Below are positions 1-9,959 of a stretch of DNA of 64,000 nt, one piece after another; within the stretch, counting starts at the first letter, position 1; every line of letters starts with the position of its first letter. The notes under the pieces were generated by a model. The model ran no database searches, was not told where the DNA came from, and was given only the letters and a program-made list of their open reading frames with translations. Both the position numbers and the translations under genes were made by a program. This stretch comes from Kryptolebias marmoratus (Eukaryota > Chordata > Actinopteri > Cyprinodontiformes > Rivulidae). Where the stretch lies: contig NC_051439.1 of assembly GCF_001649575.2 (NCBI RefSeq), positions 15,993,705 through 16,057,704 on the forward strand, in the 5' to 3' direction.

Positions 1-1
1 A

Positions 2-970
2 GTCAATAATGAACAGTCATCTTACATGAGAAATAATGTGGGCCTGCCGCAAGGATCAATACTGGCCCCTCTTCTGTTCAGTTTGTATATAAATGACTTA
101 CCCTCTGTGTGCAAAGGATGTGAGATACAAATGTATGCAGACGATACTGTAATTTATGTACATGGTAAGACCAAGGAAGACGTAGCCAAAAAACTCTCTG
201 AAACCATGCTACATGTGTCAAAATGGCTCCACAATTCATGTTTACATCTAAATGTTAAAAAAACTGTATCTATGTTCTTTACAAAAAGAGTATCAAACTG
301 CTCAGACCCAGATGTGTTTGTTGCAGGCCAGTCCATCACAGTAGTGTCAGAGTTTAAATATCTTGGACTCATTCTGGATTCAAGTTTCACATTTAAAAAA
401 CATGTAAAGAAAGTCACTCAAACAGTCAAACTCAACCTTGCAAATTTCAGACACATAAGAAATAATCTGAACACAGATGCAGCAAAATTGTTTTTTAATG
501 CAATGATTATGCCTCATTTAACATACTGTCTTAGCAGCTGGTCACGGGGCTGTAAAACAACATTAAAACCAATCCAGTCTGTCTACAAGCAGGCTCTAAA
601 GGTTCTGGACAGGAAACCCTTTCGTTTTCATCATTGTAGTATACTGGACAAACATGTCCTGTTAAACTGGGAAAATCTAGTTACATTTCATGATGCAAAT
701 CTGGTCTTTAAAATTTTACATGGCTTTGCTCCACCACCACTTACCACTTTTTTCACACAAGGTAGCAGACTCACCAGATCTGTCTCTTCTAATAACCTTA
801 TAGTCCCACTGAGAAAAAGCTCATTTGGTCAGTCAGCCTTCTCAGTGCGAGCAGCCCAGTCCTGGAACACCATTCCAACTCATATACGCAATGCAGACAC
901 ATACAGAACTTTCAAAAATATGTTAAAGACATGGTTACAGGAGAATCAAACCTGTAATCATAATCAATAA
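2..970 (+). mobile_element. LINE reverse transcriptase, 3' part of ORF2, reading frame open
   Basis: This is the C-terminal part of the reverse transcriptase of a non-LTR retrotransposon of the Jockey superfamily (L2/CR1/Rex1-like group). The frame is open from the left edge of the window to the stop at 968-970, about 322 codons, so the protein starts outside the window; the ATG at 26 is only an internal Met. Visible motifs are GLPQGSILAPLLFSLYINDLP-type RT block (from about 41), the catalytic box YADD at 134-145 with both Asp present, the later FKYLGLILD block (about 350), and the usual C-terminal region ending in FGQSAFSVRAAQSWNTIP (from about 824). No stop or frameshift interrupts it, which points to a fairly young insertion. 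It lies in the intron upstream of the first visible cd109 exon and has the same orientation as that gene. Clade assignment below the Jockey superfamily is from memory of motif style. Confidence 0.9.
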
Positions 971-1258
971 CTTCTGTCTGCCTGCCTGATGCACTTTTGT
1001 ATGCTGTTTAAATCTTATATTTGTAATAATGTCTTTGTTTTTTACAGATTAATGTCCAACTTTTATGTAGATTACTAACTATGTATTTTATTGTTTGCAC
1101 TAATTTTTAATGTTGTTTTATTATGTTGGCATTTTAAACCTTGCCCAGGGACTACAGTTGAAAACTAGCTACTTAGCTAACACTGGCTCATTTACAGAAA
1201 TGTTTATTAATGTGCACTGTCCCTGTTCAAATAAAAGGAGAAATGGAAATGAAAAATC
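971..1258 (+). mobile_element. 3' untranslated end of the LINE, with short hairpin arms
   Basis: Non-coding tail of the LINE that precedes it. CAGGGAC at 1146-1152 and its exact reverse complement GTCCCTG at 1219-1225 can pair across a 66-base loop, and a CAAATAAAAGGAG segment follows. The element appears to end in the A-rich stretch near 1240-1258. I recall similar CAGGGAC...GTCCCTG ends from other fish LINE copies. Such end structures are what LINE reverse transcriptases recognise in the L2 group. The exact end is an estimate. Confidence 0.6.
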
Positions 1259-1306
1259 CTGCTCCGTAACTTATTTTACCTGTGGCTTCTCTTCTGTCAT
1301 TGACAG

Positions 1307-4300
1307 CTGACCGTATCCAAAGATTTCTCCTTGTCTTTTATTGTCCCTCCATACGTCATCAGACAAGAGGAAATTGTGCTGGAAGTAAACGTAACCAGTC
1401 ATTTGGACCATGACGTTGCGGTATGTTGGATAAAACATTAACAGCTAAAGGGAAACTAGTAAATCATCTATTAAATATTTATCTTTTTAAACATGGAGTT
1501 TGCCTGTTTCAAGATGGCTGTCCCAGCCAACTGACTTTGAAAAACACAAAAATAGCTATAACTCAGTCAAGGTGGTAGTAGCCTAGAGTCATTCACAACA
1601 CATACTCTGAGCATGACATCTCATGATATCACATGAAACTGCGAATAACTGCGAATAACATGCATTCCTTCAGTTATTAGTGATGTATTTCTTTTTTTGT
1701 TTTTAAAGATTGTGTTTTGTTTTCACGTGTTTTAGGTCATTGTGTTTATTGCACAGACTGAGGCCTTTGAGTTTGTTTTGATGGATCGACGAGACGCGTC
1801 TGTTATAAACGCCCAGAGGCTCACCTTGGGGAGTCGTCAGACTGCTTCAGCCATATTCTCTATAAAGCTTTTGGCTTTGGGAGAGAAGGAAATATCTGTG
1901 GTTGCTATGTCTGCAGAGGCCTCAAACACCTTTACCCAGAGAGTGATGGTGAAGGTATGGCACATAAAAATGAAGGGTTGGATATAACAAGCCAGTGAGG
2001 AAGAAAGAGATATGAATTTATACTTAACAACATTGTAACAATACAACTTTTTTATGTAACATTTAACAGTGATAACACTGGACTTCTTTGATGTTCTTGT
2101 AGCCTGAAGGAGTTGAACAGTCCATCTCACAGTCTCTGTTCCTGGAGCTGACAGCAAAACAAAACGATGCCAGTTCTGTGTCCTTCTCTTTTCCACCAGA
2201 TGTGGTACCAGGAAGCCAGAGGGCCCAAATAGCTCTGGTTGGTAGGTCTACCATTCAAAAACCTCTGCTGGGCCAGATTCTGAGCAGTTGCGAGGCTGTC
2301 TGGCTTCATTCAGGTTGAAAGGCAATGAAAAACAGTTTATAGATTTCTGTGCTTGATGTGAAAATAAGTCTTTTTGTGTTTTGTTGCTCTGCACAGGTGA
2401 CATCTTGGCTCTGTCCATCAAACACCTGGATTCACTGGTTCAGATGCCCACTGGGTGTGGGGAGCAGAACATGATCCACTTTGCTCCAAGTGTCTACGTT
2501 CTGCAGTATCTAGACAAGTCAGGCCAGGATGACTCAGAAATCAGGAACAAGGCGTTGAGCTGCATGACGGCAGGTAATCTGCCTTTCACATCCTAACTAT
2601 ATGCTGCTTGTTCTACATAACCTGCTTTTTTTTAACTTTGCCAGTCAATCCCCAAGATTGGTTTTAAGATCATTTTATTCTTATTTAGTTGTTTCTTATA
2701 AATTCCACAACATGTATAATGTTAATGACAAACAAGTTACATATTTCCTGCTGTAGGGTATCAGAATCAGCTGTCCTATCAACGAGATGATGGTTCCTTC
2801 AGTGCTTTTGGACAAAACGACTCTTCTGGAAGCATATGGTAGGTCACCAATTCTGCATGTTGAAATCTGGTAAATCTGTCACATAGATCACATTTCTGAG
2901 CCTCTGATGTTCTCTTCCGCTTGTTCCATGTCACACCAGGTTAACAGCCTTTGTGCTGCGGTGCTTTCTTCAGGCTCAGCCCTACATTCAAATAGATGAG
3001 AGCATCGTAACCAGCGCCATGACATGGCTTTTGAAACATCAAGGGCCCAGGGGGGAGTTTGTCGAGGTTGGCAAACTCATCCACACTGAGATGCAGGGAG
3101 GGTTGGATGATGACTCGGTGGCGCTCACCGCTTATGTGCTGCTGGCATTTCTGGAGGAGGAGACTTATTCTGTGAGTCAATGGAATTTGTGTATTTCAGT
3201 CAAAATGGCTGAATATGTTGCAAAAACAGCTAAAACCCATAGTTATAATTACAGGAAAACTTATCTATTTTATCTTTGTAAAGGGCAAGTATGTAAGCAA
3301 TGTGTCTCTGGCCCTGAAGTACCTGGAGAGCAAAGTGTCCGGCGGTGTGATCCACAGCAACTACAGCCTGTGTTTGGTGGCGTACGCTTTAGCTCTGGCC
3401 AATAGTCCTACAGCTGCTAAAGCGCTCTCAGAGCTCAGCAGGAGAGACGACTACACAGGTGACTTTAAATCATTCTCATTCTGTTTTTTAATTAGACTTC
3501 CAGAAGTCAACCGATTATGATGAAGGATCGTCAGAAATCAGGATTAATAGATGATTCATGAAGCTAAAGCATTTGTTTTATGCTCATAAATATAAAAGTT
3601 TAATTTTTATTTATTAAACTGAATTTTTTAAATAAAATCAAATAAAGTACACACTGACTGCTCATGATTTAGTGAATTAGCCTTAGAGCCTGATGCAGAA
3701 GAGTTGAACTTCACTGAAAGCTCACTAAGAATGCTTGGGATGTCCTAGATGTCCTAGAAAGTTCTAAATGTGCACTCTAAAAGTAACACTTCCTGTCCGA
3801 ATAATTAACTATAGAAGGCTCTGAAAAAATACAACAGTGTTTGTTTAAAAGTTAGTATAATATTCTAGTTAACTTTTCTGGAGTCTGCCGGTGTTGTTTT
3901 AAAACAAAAGCACTCCTGCCGTAAAAAGCACAAGTGAAAAGCAGCGTAATGGTAATGTTGATTTTTATTTTATTTTATTTTTATTATTTATATTATTTAT
4001 ATTTATTATTTATATTGTAAGTCAGATTTGGGAATGGCGTCACATCCACCTTAATCATGTTTAAGATACAAGTTGGAAATCCAGTGAGATTCTCTAATTT
4101 TTGGGCTTAGTATTAACTTTTAACAGTCAGCTAATAATATTTTTCTTTGCATTTTATACATTCAAACACTCAAGAGTGCAAATGAATAGTTTCTTACTGC
4201 GGCTACCACCATTTAGACGCTCAAGGCAACCATATTTGATTTTGAATTTGGGAGTGGTGAGAAACTTCAGACTCTCTAAGTCCAATTTCCCACTTCAAGG

Positions 4301-7300
4301 AGCATTCGAGTTGAGTTTTTCAACTTTATAACTTTGAAATTTGAACTTCTGGATGCAAATGGAGTATTAATGTAGCAACACATAACCTTTTCTTTGGTTG
4401 AGTATCCTCAATGGTGGCCGATAAAGAATAATATTTAACCCTCTCAGGCTCAAATTAAGTTTAAGCAACAGGAAAAATCAGATATTCGGGGAAATTATCA
4501 TCTGAGTAAAACAAGGCTCATAAAATATGAATGTGGAGTAATTAGGTATATGCAATTCGCTGTTGCAAATCTGCAACGTCTGCCTTGGGAGGGTTAAAAA
4601 GACAAAGAAGGGGCCTAATTATTTGGCAAACCGTTGATCATTAGTCAGAACTTAATGTTGACCCATTTCAGCTGAATGGGCGATATGTCTTTTCTTTTTC
4701 TTAAAGATGATGTCATGATGTGGACATCCTCAGCTGGCCTGAGTTCACTTGATCAGCAGCCGAGCTCGGCACAGATTGAGATGACCTCGTACGTTCTGCT
4801 GGCTTTTTTTATGCGAGGCAGCTTTATTGAAGGGATCTCTCTGGTGAAGTGGTTAAGTAGACAAAGAAACCATCTAGGGGGGTTTGGAACAACTCAGGTG
4901 AGGCTAGACCTGTTTCTTCTCACTAGAAAAATTGAGGTTTTACGATGTGACAGTAAATTTTATGATACTTGCTTGAAATCTGAAGGGATTGGTGAAATAT
5001 TTTATTTATCTTACTTCTTTCTACCCATCTTGATATTTTGAGAGCATATTCCCCAGTTCTGTGTAGAGTTGTAAAGTATGAATGGAGCAATAATCCAGAT
5101 GTGCTTTGCCTCTGTTTCCTGCAGGACACTGTAATTGCTCTCCAGGCTCTGGCTAACTATGCTGCATTCAGTGGTGCCAGTGCCATTGACCTCAGGTTCA
5201 ACATATCTTCCTCCACGTCTCCGTTTGTGTCGCTGTTTCACATCAACTCAACCAACTATCGAACCTATCAAAGCCAAGAGGTAGCAAAAGAACAAATGTT
5301 GAAGAAATTTTATTCTTGTTGACTAAATTGATGTTTTACCTTTGCTATTTTAAACACATAAAGAGCCTAAAAGCTAAAAAATGATGAACTGAACTTTAAT
5401 CTTTTAATCTTTTGCTTTTTAGATTAATGCTGAAAAAGATTTAGCTCTGCATATATACATGGAAGGCAGAGGATTTGCCATATTTCAGGTATAAAGTAAA
5501 ATACATTTAAATATTTTTAAGCAATATTATCATTACATTGCATGAATTATTTTATGATACAGATTTTATTATAGTTTGCACTGAACCCTCGCTCAGGAGT
5601 TTTGTTTCCATACTTCCATTTTGTTTGGCTCAACAGTCTGTTTAACCACTGGAGCATGCTCAGAATAAATTGATGACAGCATGCATGATAGCGTCTCCCA
5701 GCAGCACAATACCCGACATAATAAATGCTAAATCAAAACACCAAATGCAAATGTAGCATGATAATTGACTTACAGCAGTTAACATCTGGAATGCAGACTT
5801 AAGCCGTCTGCTTTTAGCACATCCAGATTTGATCACTCAGGGGGTGATCATGGGAAAGTTAAATGTTTCACTGTGTTCTTCATCAAAACTTGTCGTTTGT
5901 TTGAAACACCTATTCTAAATTTTCATTTTAGACCGTTTCCTAGCAGATCGAGTCCAGAAAGTGTCAATTTTAGTACATTTTCAAAGTTTTCCACTTGTAA
6001 CCATTTCCATTAATGTATCCAGTTGAACGTCTTTTACAACGTGAAGAGCAAAAACGTCTCCCAGAACGTGAAGCAAACCTCAGATGAAGATGCGTTCTCA
6101 TTGACAGCTCATCTTAATCACAGTGACACAGATCACATGACGATGTCTGTGTGCACAAGGTAAGCACTAATGGTGCAGACAAACATAAATTTATTCTTTT
6201 TGTTGATGTTTGAATGACTGTAATGGCAGTTTGTGTTAACCCTCTCCAGATTAAAAGACAGTCAGCCAATACCTCACACAGGTATGGCTATATTGGATGT
6301 GGGCATGCTCAGTAGCTTCACTCTCCTCCCTGGAGCTGCAGTTGAAGGAGACTTCTTCAGACGGGTGGACAGAACACCAACTGAAATCAGCCTGTATCTG
6401 GATTCTGTAAATGTTTGATTATCATTTCTCTTTTTTTTTCCTTTTTTTTGTCTAGTTTAAAACATTTGCAGATTTCTTTTTATTCATGAATCCAAAGTGG
6501 AAGTGCTACAAACCTGCACTATTTATAACTTACAGCAGGGGAGCATTACTTTCATTTTAAATACTTTAAATTACGTTTATGTTGTCAATATAGAGAGAAC
6601 TAGATGATAAAGATGGAAATACTTTAATGGTGGATCTGCCATTCCACTCCCACATGAGTGAGCCTGTCTTTAAACGCTTGATCATTTTTTACTGGTGAAT
6701 TCTGCCTCTTTTCTTTTTTTAACACAATATTTGCCAAAATATTAAATACCAGACTTCAAAATGGCATTAGGCAAACCAGTGATTAAATTGTCAGGTTATG
6801 TTGTGGTTAAAACGATCAGTATAAACTCTGAAGGCATGCAATTCATAAAAATATTCATTTAAACACAGAACAAAGAGACTTTAGTAAGACATTAGTCTCA
6901 GTTTGAAAACTAAGCCTTCACATTAACGATGCTACAGTGATTTAAATGGAAACTTTAAGACAATATTTAGCTATAACATTAAAACTTCAAGTGGTAATAT
7001 TTTTCTGCTCAATACTGAGCCACTGATTTCACAAGACCTCCTATAGTAACACTTACCAAGTAGGCTGTCTGGTGATCTAATTTGTTTTTACAGGATAAAT
7101 TCATTGGGTTCTGCAGGTTTTAGATGGCGAGTAAACAATTTCTAATCTTTGTCATGCTGCTCAGTTTCCTGACTAATTGTGTCAAGATGCAGAAAGAGGC
7201 CGGTTCCATCCGAGGATATGCTTCAGGGGTGTATGTGTTCAGATAGGTGCTTCATGGCCAGCATTAGGATTTTAGAGCTGCAGCAGCTTATCTGTGTTTA

Positions 7301-8228
7301 AAGTACAAAGTCCTGCCATTTTCGTCAGGGGACCTTCGGGCATCCATGATCCTGTTTTCAGTTCATATTTTGTCCATATTTGCACCAAAGACTTGTTGAT
7401 ATTAACTGCTGCAACAAGGCCTGGATTTCGTACAAATGCTCTCACCCATCTGTGTAGCCTTAACTTTATTCCATACCCTGTGGGGCACCAGTAAATACGT
7501 ATTACTGTAGATGTCAGTGGTAATAAGGCTGCTGCTAATGTTTCAAGATTTAAGATTCCTTCATTTCTCAAACATGATTTTGTCAGCATAATAAAAACAG
7601 CTCCCATCTTTTAAGATGGTAAGGAGATCATGAATTAGCTGCATGCAGTTCTGTGATTTGCAGAAATGATCAAAATCTCTTCAATAAATAAATAAAACAG
7701 TTGGATAATTATTCAGCTTTGCACGAGCTGGCAGTCCTATCTAAAACTCATTTATTTGCATCATTTGCAGGTCAACAAGTCAGACGTTTGCTTCAGACTT
7801 CCTTTGGTCAGAAACTACAAAGTGGCTCGTGTTCAAGATGCTGTGCTGCAAGTTTATGACTATTATGAACCCAGTGAGTCCACCTGTAGAAACTTTCTAA
7901 TGTGCTGTATACATTTACAACAATATATTTTAAAAGACTGTCTCATTCGATTAATGTTATGATTCTAATGCACAGAGTATGACACATTATTGACCATCGT
8001 GCCATTTGGTTATTTTCTTTTTTAGCAAGGAAAACAACAAAAACATACAACTCTGACTTTCTTCACAAAACGGACTCCTGTTTTTTCTGTGGTGAAAAGT
8101 GTAATCTCTGTCGGCCGAGCATCACCATCACCGTCACAACCCCTGCTGGGTCTCACTCCGGCAGAGGAACTTCCTACAGCCTGATCTGCTTGTGTCTGGG
8201 AGTCGCTGCTTTTCTTGTTGTTGTCTAA
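1307..8228 (+). CDS. cd109: CD109 antigen-like thioester protein, 3' half (14 exons, 5' end outside window)
   Basis: Membrane-anchored member of the alpha-2-macroglobulin/complement family; the mammalian protein is a GPI-anchored TGF-beta co-receptor with a reactive internal thioester. Exons: 1307-1420, 1736-1954, 2103-2241, 2397-2573, 2757-2838, 2940-3171, 3284-3458, 4707-4897, 5125-5280, 5423-5488, 6023-6159, 6250-6406, 7771-7873, 8026-8228. All have AG acceptors and GT donors, phases match throughout, and they total 2151 bases (716 residues plus TAA). Numbering from the first visible residue: MG7 about 1-112, first CUB part 113-158, thioester domain 159-445, second CUB part 446-540, receptor-binding MG8 541-650, tail 651-716. 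The thioester is PTGCGEQNM with Cys178 and Gln181, and the His of LIHTEMQGG is residue 292. Segments such as WLSRQRN, LYLDSVN and VYDYYEP match CD109 better than A2M. Human CD109 has 1445 residues, so roughly the first half is missing here. Several N-glycosylation sequons are present. Orthology to CD109 rather than a fish-specific paralogue is very likely but not proven. Confidence 0.95.
1505..1673 (+). repeat. Dispersed repeat 'palindrome-end family', truncated copy in a cd109 intron
   Basis: Copy of the family described most fully at 53151-53530. It starts at the CAAGATGGC segment, keeps the AACTCAGTCAA, GGTGGTAGTAGCC and CATCTCATGATATCACATGA blocks, and stops inside the terminal palindrome (GCATTCCTTC, then unrelated sequence). 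It lies in the intron between the 1307-1420 and 1736-1954 exons of cd109. Confidence 0.75.
2397..2573 (+). other. cd109: cd109 exon carrying the thioester motif
   Basis: This exon encodes PTGCGEQNM. The thioester Cys codon is at 2456-2458 and the Gln codon at 2465-2467. Thr replaces the Tyr of PYGCGEQN seen in A2M and human CD109; C3 has Ser at this place, so the change is tolerated in the family. Acceptor GCACAG, donor GTAATC; the exon is phase 1 at both ends. Confidence 0.95.
2940..3171 (+). other. cd109: cd109 exon with the thioester-reactivity His
   Basis: Encodes [20 protein letters not shown] and then LIHTEMQGG, with the His codon at 3082-3084, 114 residues after the thioester Cys. The matching position is His in C3, C4B and human CD109 (VIHSEL) and Asn in A2M. 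In complement proteins this His directs the thioester toward hydroxyl groups, so the same chemistry is inferred here. Confidence 0.9.
8026..8228 (+). other. cd109: cd109 terminal exon: Cys cluster and GPI-anchor signal
   Basis: Last coding exon, after the acceptor TTTTTTAG. It encodes [11 protein letters not shown], then a [11 protein letters not shown] cluster matching the CDLCSD..GCRPC segment near the end of human CD109, a Ser/Thr/Gly-rich spacer (SHSGRGTS) and the hydrophobic end [16 protein letters not shown] directly before TAA at 8226-8228. A hydrophobic run with no cytoplasmic residues after a small-residue spacer is the expected GPI signal. Confidence 0.9.
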
Positions 8229-8627
8229 TCGTAAGGATAACACACAGCTGTTTCATACATATCCTGTTTAAAATATTGACAAATGATTGTAATGTTTAGT
8301 AGACTGTTTGAAAGCTGCTTTTTTGTGCACATGTGCCCTCTACTGTTTACAGTGTGTTTTGCATTGTTTCGTCAAAGAAGCCAATTCAAAATGACTCTCT
8401 TTAAAAGTTGTATGGATAATAATTCATTCATAATATGTATGATTCTTATCTTTTGATGAATTACATTGTAACATAAATCAATCTTTAAATCTTTATTTTC
8501 ATTTACTTATTTTAGCCTTCTATTCTCCATATGTGTTTATACAGTGACTGTATGTGTATAGTTGGCAAGAAAGCAAATGAAAGATTTATTTTAAGCTCCA
8601 TGTGTGTCCTGTTGTCAGTCTTTTGGC

Positions 8628-8633
8628 ATTAAA
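8628..8633 (+). terminator. Candidate polyadenylation signal of cd109 (ATTAAA)
   Basis: ATTAAA about 400 bases after the stop codon; I see no AATAAA between 8229 and 8700. The resulting 3' UTR of about 420 bases would be ordinary. This is a weak motif match and has not been tested against transcripts. Confidence 0.35.
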
Positions 8634-8662
8634 ATCCAGACACATCAAGCTGTCTAACGGTT

Positions 8663-8768
8663 TATATAAAGACTAAAACAGGAGTATTTTCCATACCTGC
8701 TAGTATCTGACTTATGAGTTTAAAGGTTTTAGTCCTTGTGATAGTTTTCTCGAGAGAAGCAGGCTCAA
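8663..8768 (+). promoter_or_regulatory. TATA box, ATG and leader-like mini-exon after cd109 (candidate gene start)
   Basis: TATATAAA at 8663-8670 is followed 44 bases later by ATG at 8714. From there 18 codons read MSLKVLVLVIVFSREAGS, a short basic-then-hydrophobic leader, and the frame runs in phase 1 into a strong donor GTAAGT at 8769. Phase-1 leader exons are common in secreted and membrane proteins. I find no convincing second exon: at 9027-9080, after TTTTTTGCCTTAG, a KHFVLLSNNLSVRLGT reading is soon stopped and its phase does not fit. It could be the start of an unrecognised gene, a decayed tandem cd109 copy, or chance. Confidence 0.35.
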
Positions 8769-8769
8769 G

Positions 8770-9560
8770 TAAGTGACTTTGTCAATAAGCTTTTAGAGAT
8801 GACTTAATGTGAGGAAAAGTTACCTTCTCTCACTGGTTTGTCACGTTACTGTTAGCCGAGGAATGCATGACCTATAGAAGTATGCAGGGTGAACACACAC
8901 ATGGAAGACATCTGCAGATTGTTACCAGGTTTGACATAAATCCCATTATTGTGAAACGTGAATGTCATTGTTAGATTTTCAGCCTATTTTGATCAAATCC
9001 GTTTATTTTTTAATTTTTTGCCTTAGAAAACATTTTGTTCTCCTGAGTAACAACCTCAGCGTTCGACTGGGAACATGTTAAACTAAAGTTAAATGTGTCC
9101 ATCAGTTCAGTGATTCATCAGCACAGGGGTTCTCACTGCAGCCAAAGAGGAACTAACTCTCTCTCTATTATTTTAAGACTGGGTTTTGCTGGAAAGCTGT
9201 GTCTGTTTTTTATGTTTGGCATTTTTTATAGACTCACTGAGGAAAGTACATTCCTTTTTGGAGCACTAAAATGTTTTGCTCATAAACAAAACCAGACACG
9301 ATGGAGAATTGTAGGTGTTCACACAAGCATGTTGACTTTTGACTTATTTTACTTATAGATGGTCTTTACAGCTTGTAAAAGATCCCAGAAATGTTTCCAC
9401 TGATTTTTTTATTCAAAATGTTTCTGTTGATTGTCATGCAACATTCAGTTTCTCTAGATTTAAAAAGGTGACTGTGAATATTCTGACTTTTAGACCCATT
9501 TTTATCAAATGTAGATTTTACGTTCATTCACCTGAATACTCAGGCGAATGGAGAAAATCA
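8770..9560. other. Intergenic sequence, no gene recognised
   Basis: AT-rich single-copy-looking sequence between the candidate leader exon and the first large repeat. Short open stretches (about 9095-9358 and 9339-9563, +) have no family features and no clear splice sites. I see nothing else in it. Confidence 0.5.
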
Positions 9561-9564
9561 TAAT

Positions 9565-9863
9565 GTAAGAAACTAAATCTCTCATGAACCAGTAGACGGA
9601 TTCAAAAGAAACTCTCAGAAAGTAATAACTGAATGTACATCTACAACTAATTAAATTTTGGATTTAACTTGCTTCAAGATGGCCGCAACAGTCATCTGAC
9701 CTTACAGAACACAAAAATGGCAATAACACGGTTAATTTTAAAGATCTTAAGCTAAAATTAAGCGTGGTAGTAGCTGAGCATCACCCCTTCAACATACTGA
9801 GTCTGTCAGCAAAATTTATCTTGAAGCAATGAATGGATTTTTGCGAAACTCTCAGAAAATATA

Positions 9864-9926
<63 letters not shown>

Positions 9927-9955
9927 TTTCTTCAAGGAATGCTAGGCCTTTATTT
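9565..9955 (+). repeat. Palindrome-end family copy with nested start and TA expansion
   Basis: Starts with CTCTCATGAACCAGTAGACGG and runs through the CTTCAAGATGGCCGCAACAG and GTGGTAGTAGCTGAG blocks. Near 9806-9860 the family's own first block occurs a second time (GTCAGCAAAATTTATC, then GAATGGATTTTTGCGAAAC), so two copies or a rearranged copy are joined. After a TA tract it ends with GCATTTCTTCAAGGAATGC and TAGGCCTTTA. Confidence 0.7.
9865..9923. repeat. (TA)n microsatellite
   Basis: Uninterrupted TA dinucleotide run of about 59 bases inside a palindrome-end repeat. It separates the last unique block of the repeat from its terminal palindrome, so it expanded after or during insertion. Confidence 0.97.
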
Positions 9956-9959
9956 ATAT

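Noticed and set aside
9339..9563. Reading ending in CRFYVHSPEYSGEW, faintly like the end of an Ig domain
   Set aside because: No preceding Cys/Trp pattern of an Ig fold, and the frame runs into a dispersed repeat.
9933..9955. Helitron 3' end (hairpin followed by CTAG)
   Set aside because: Other copies keep homology for several bases past CTAG and some have CTAT or CTAA, so a Helitron terminus is not supported.
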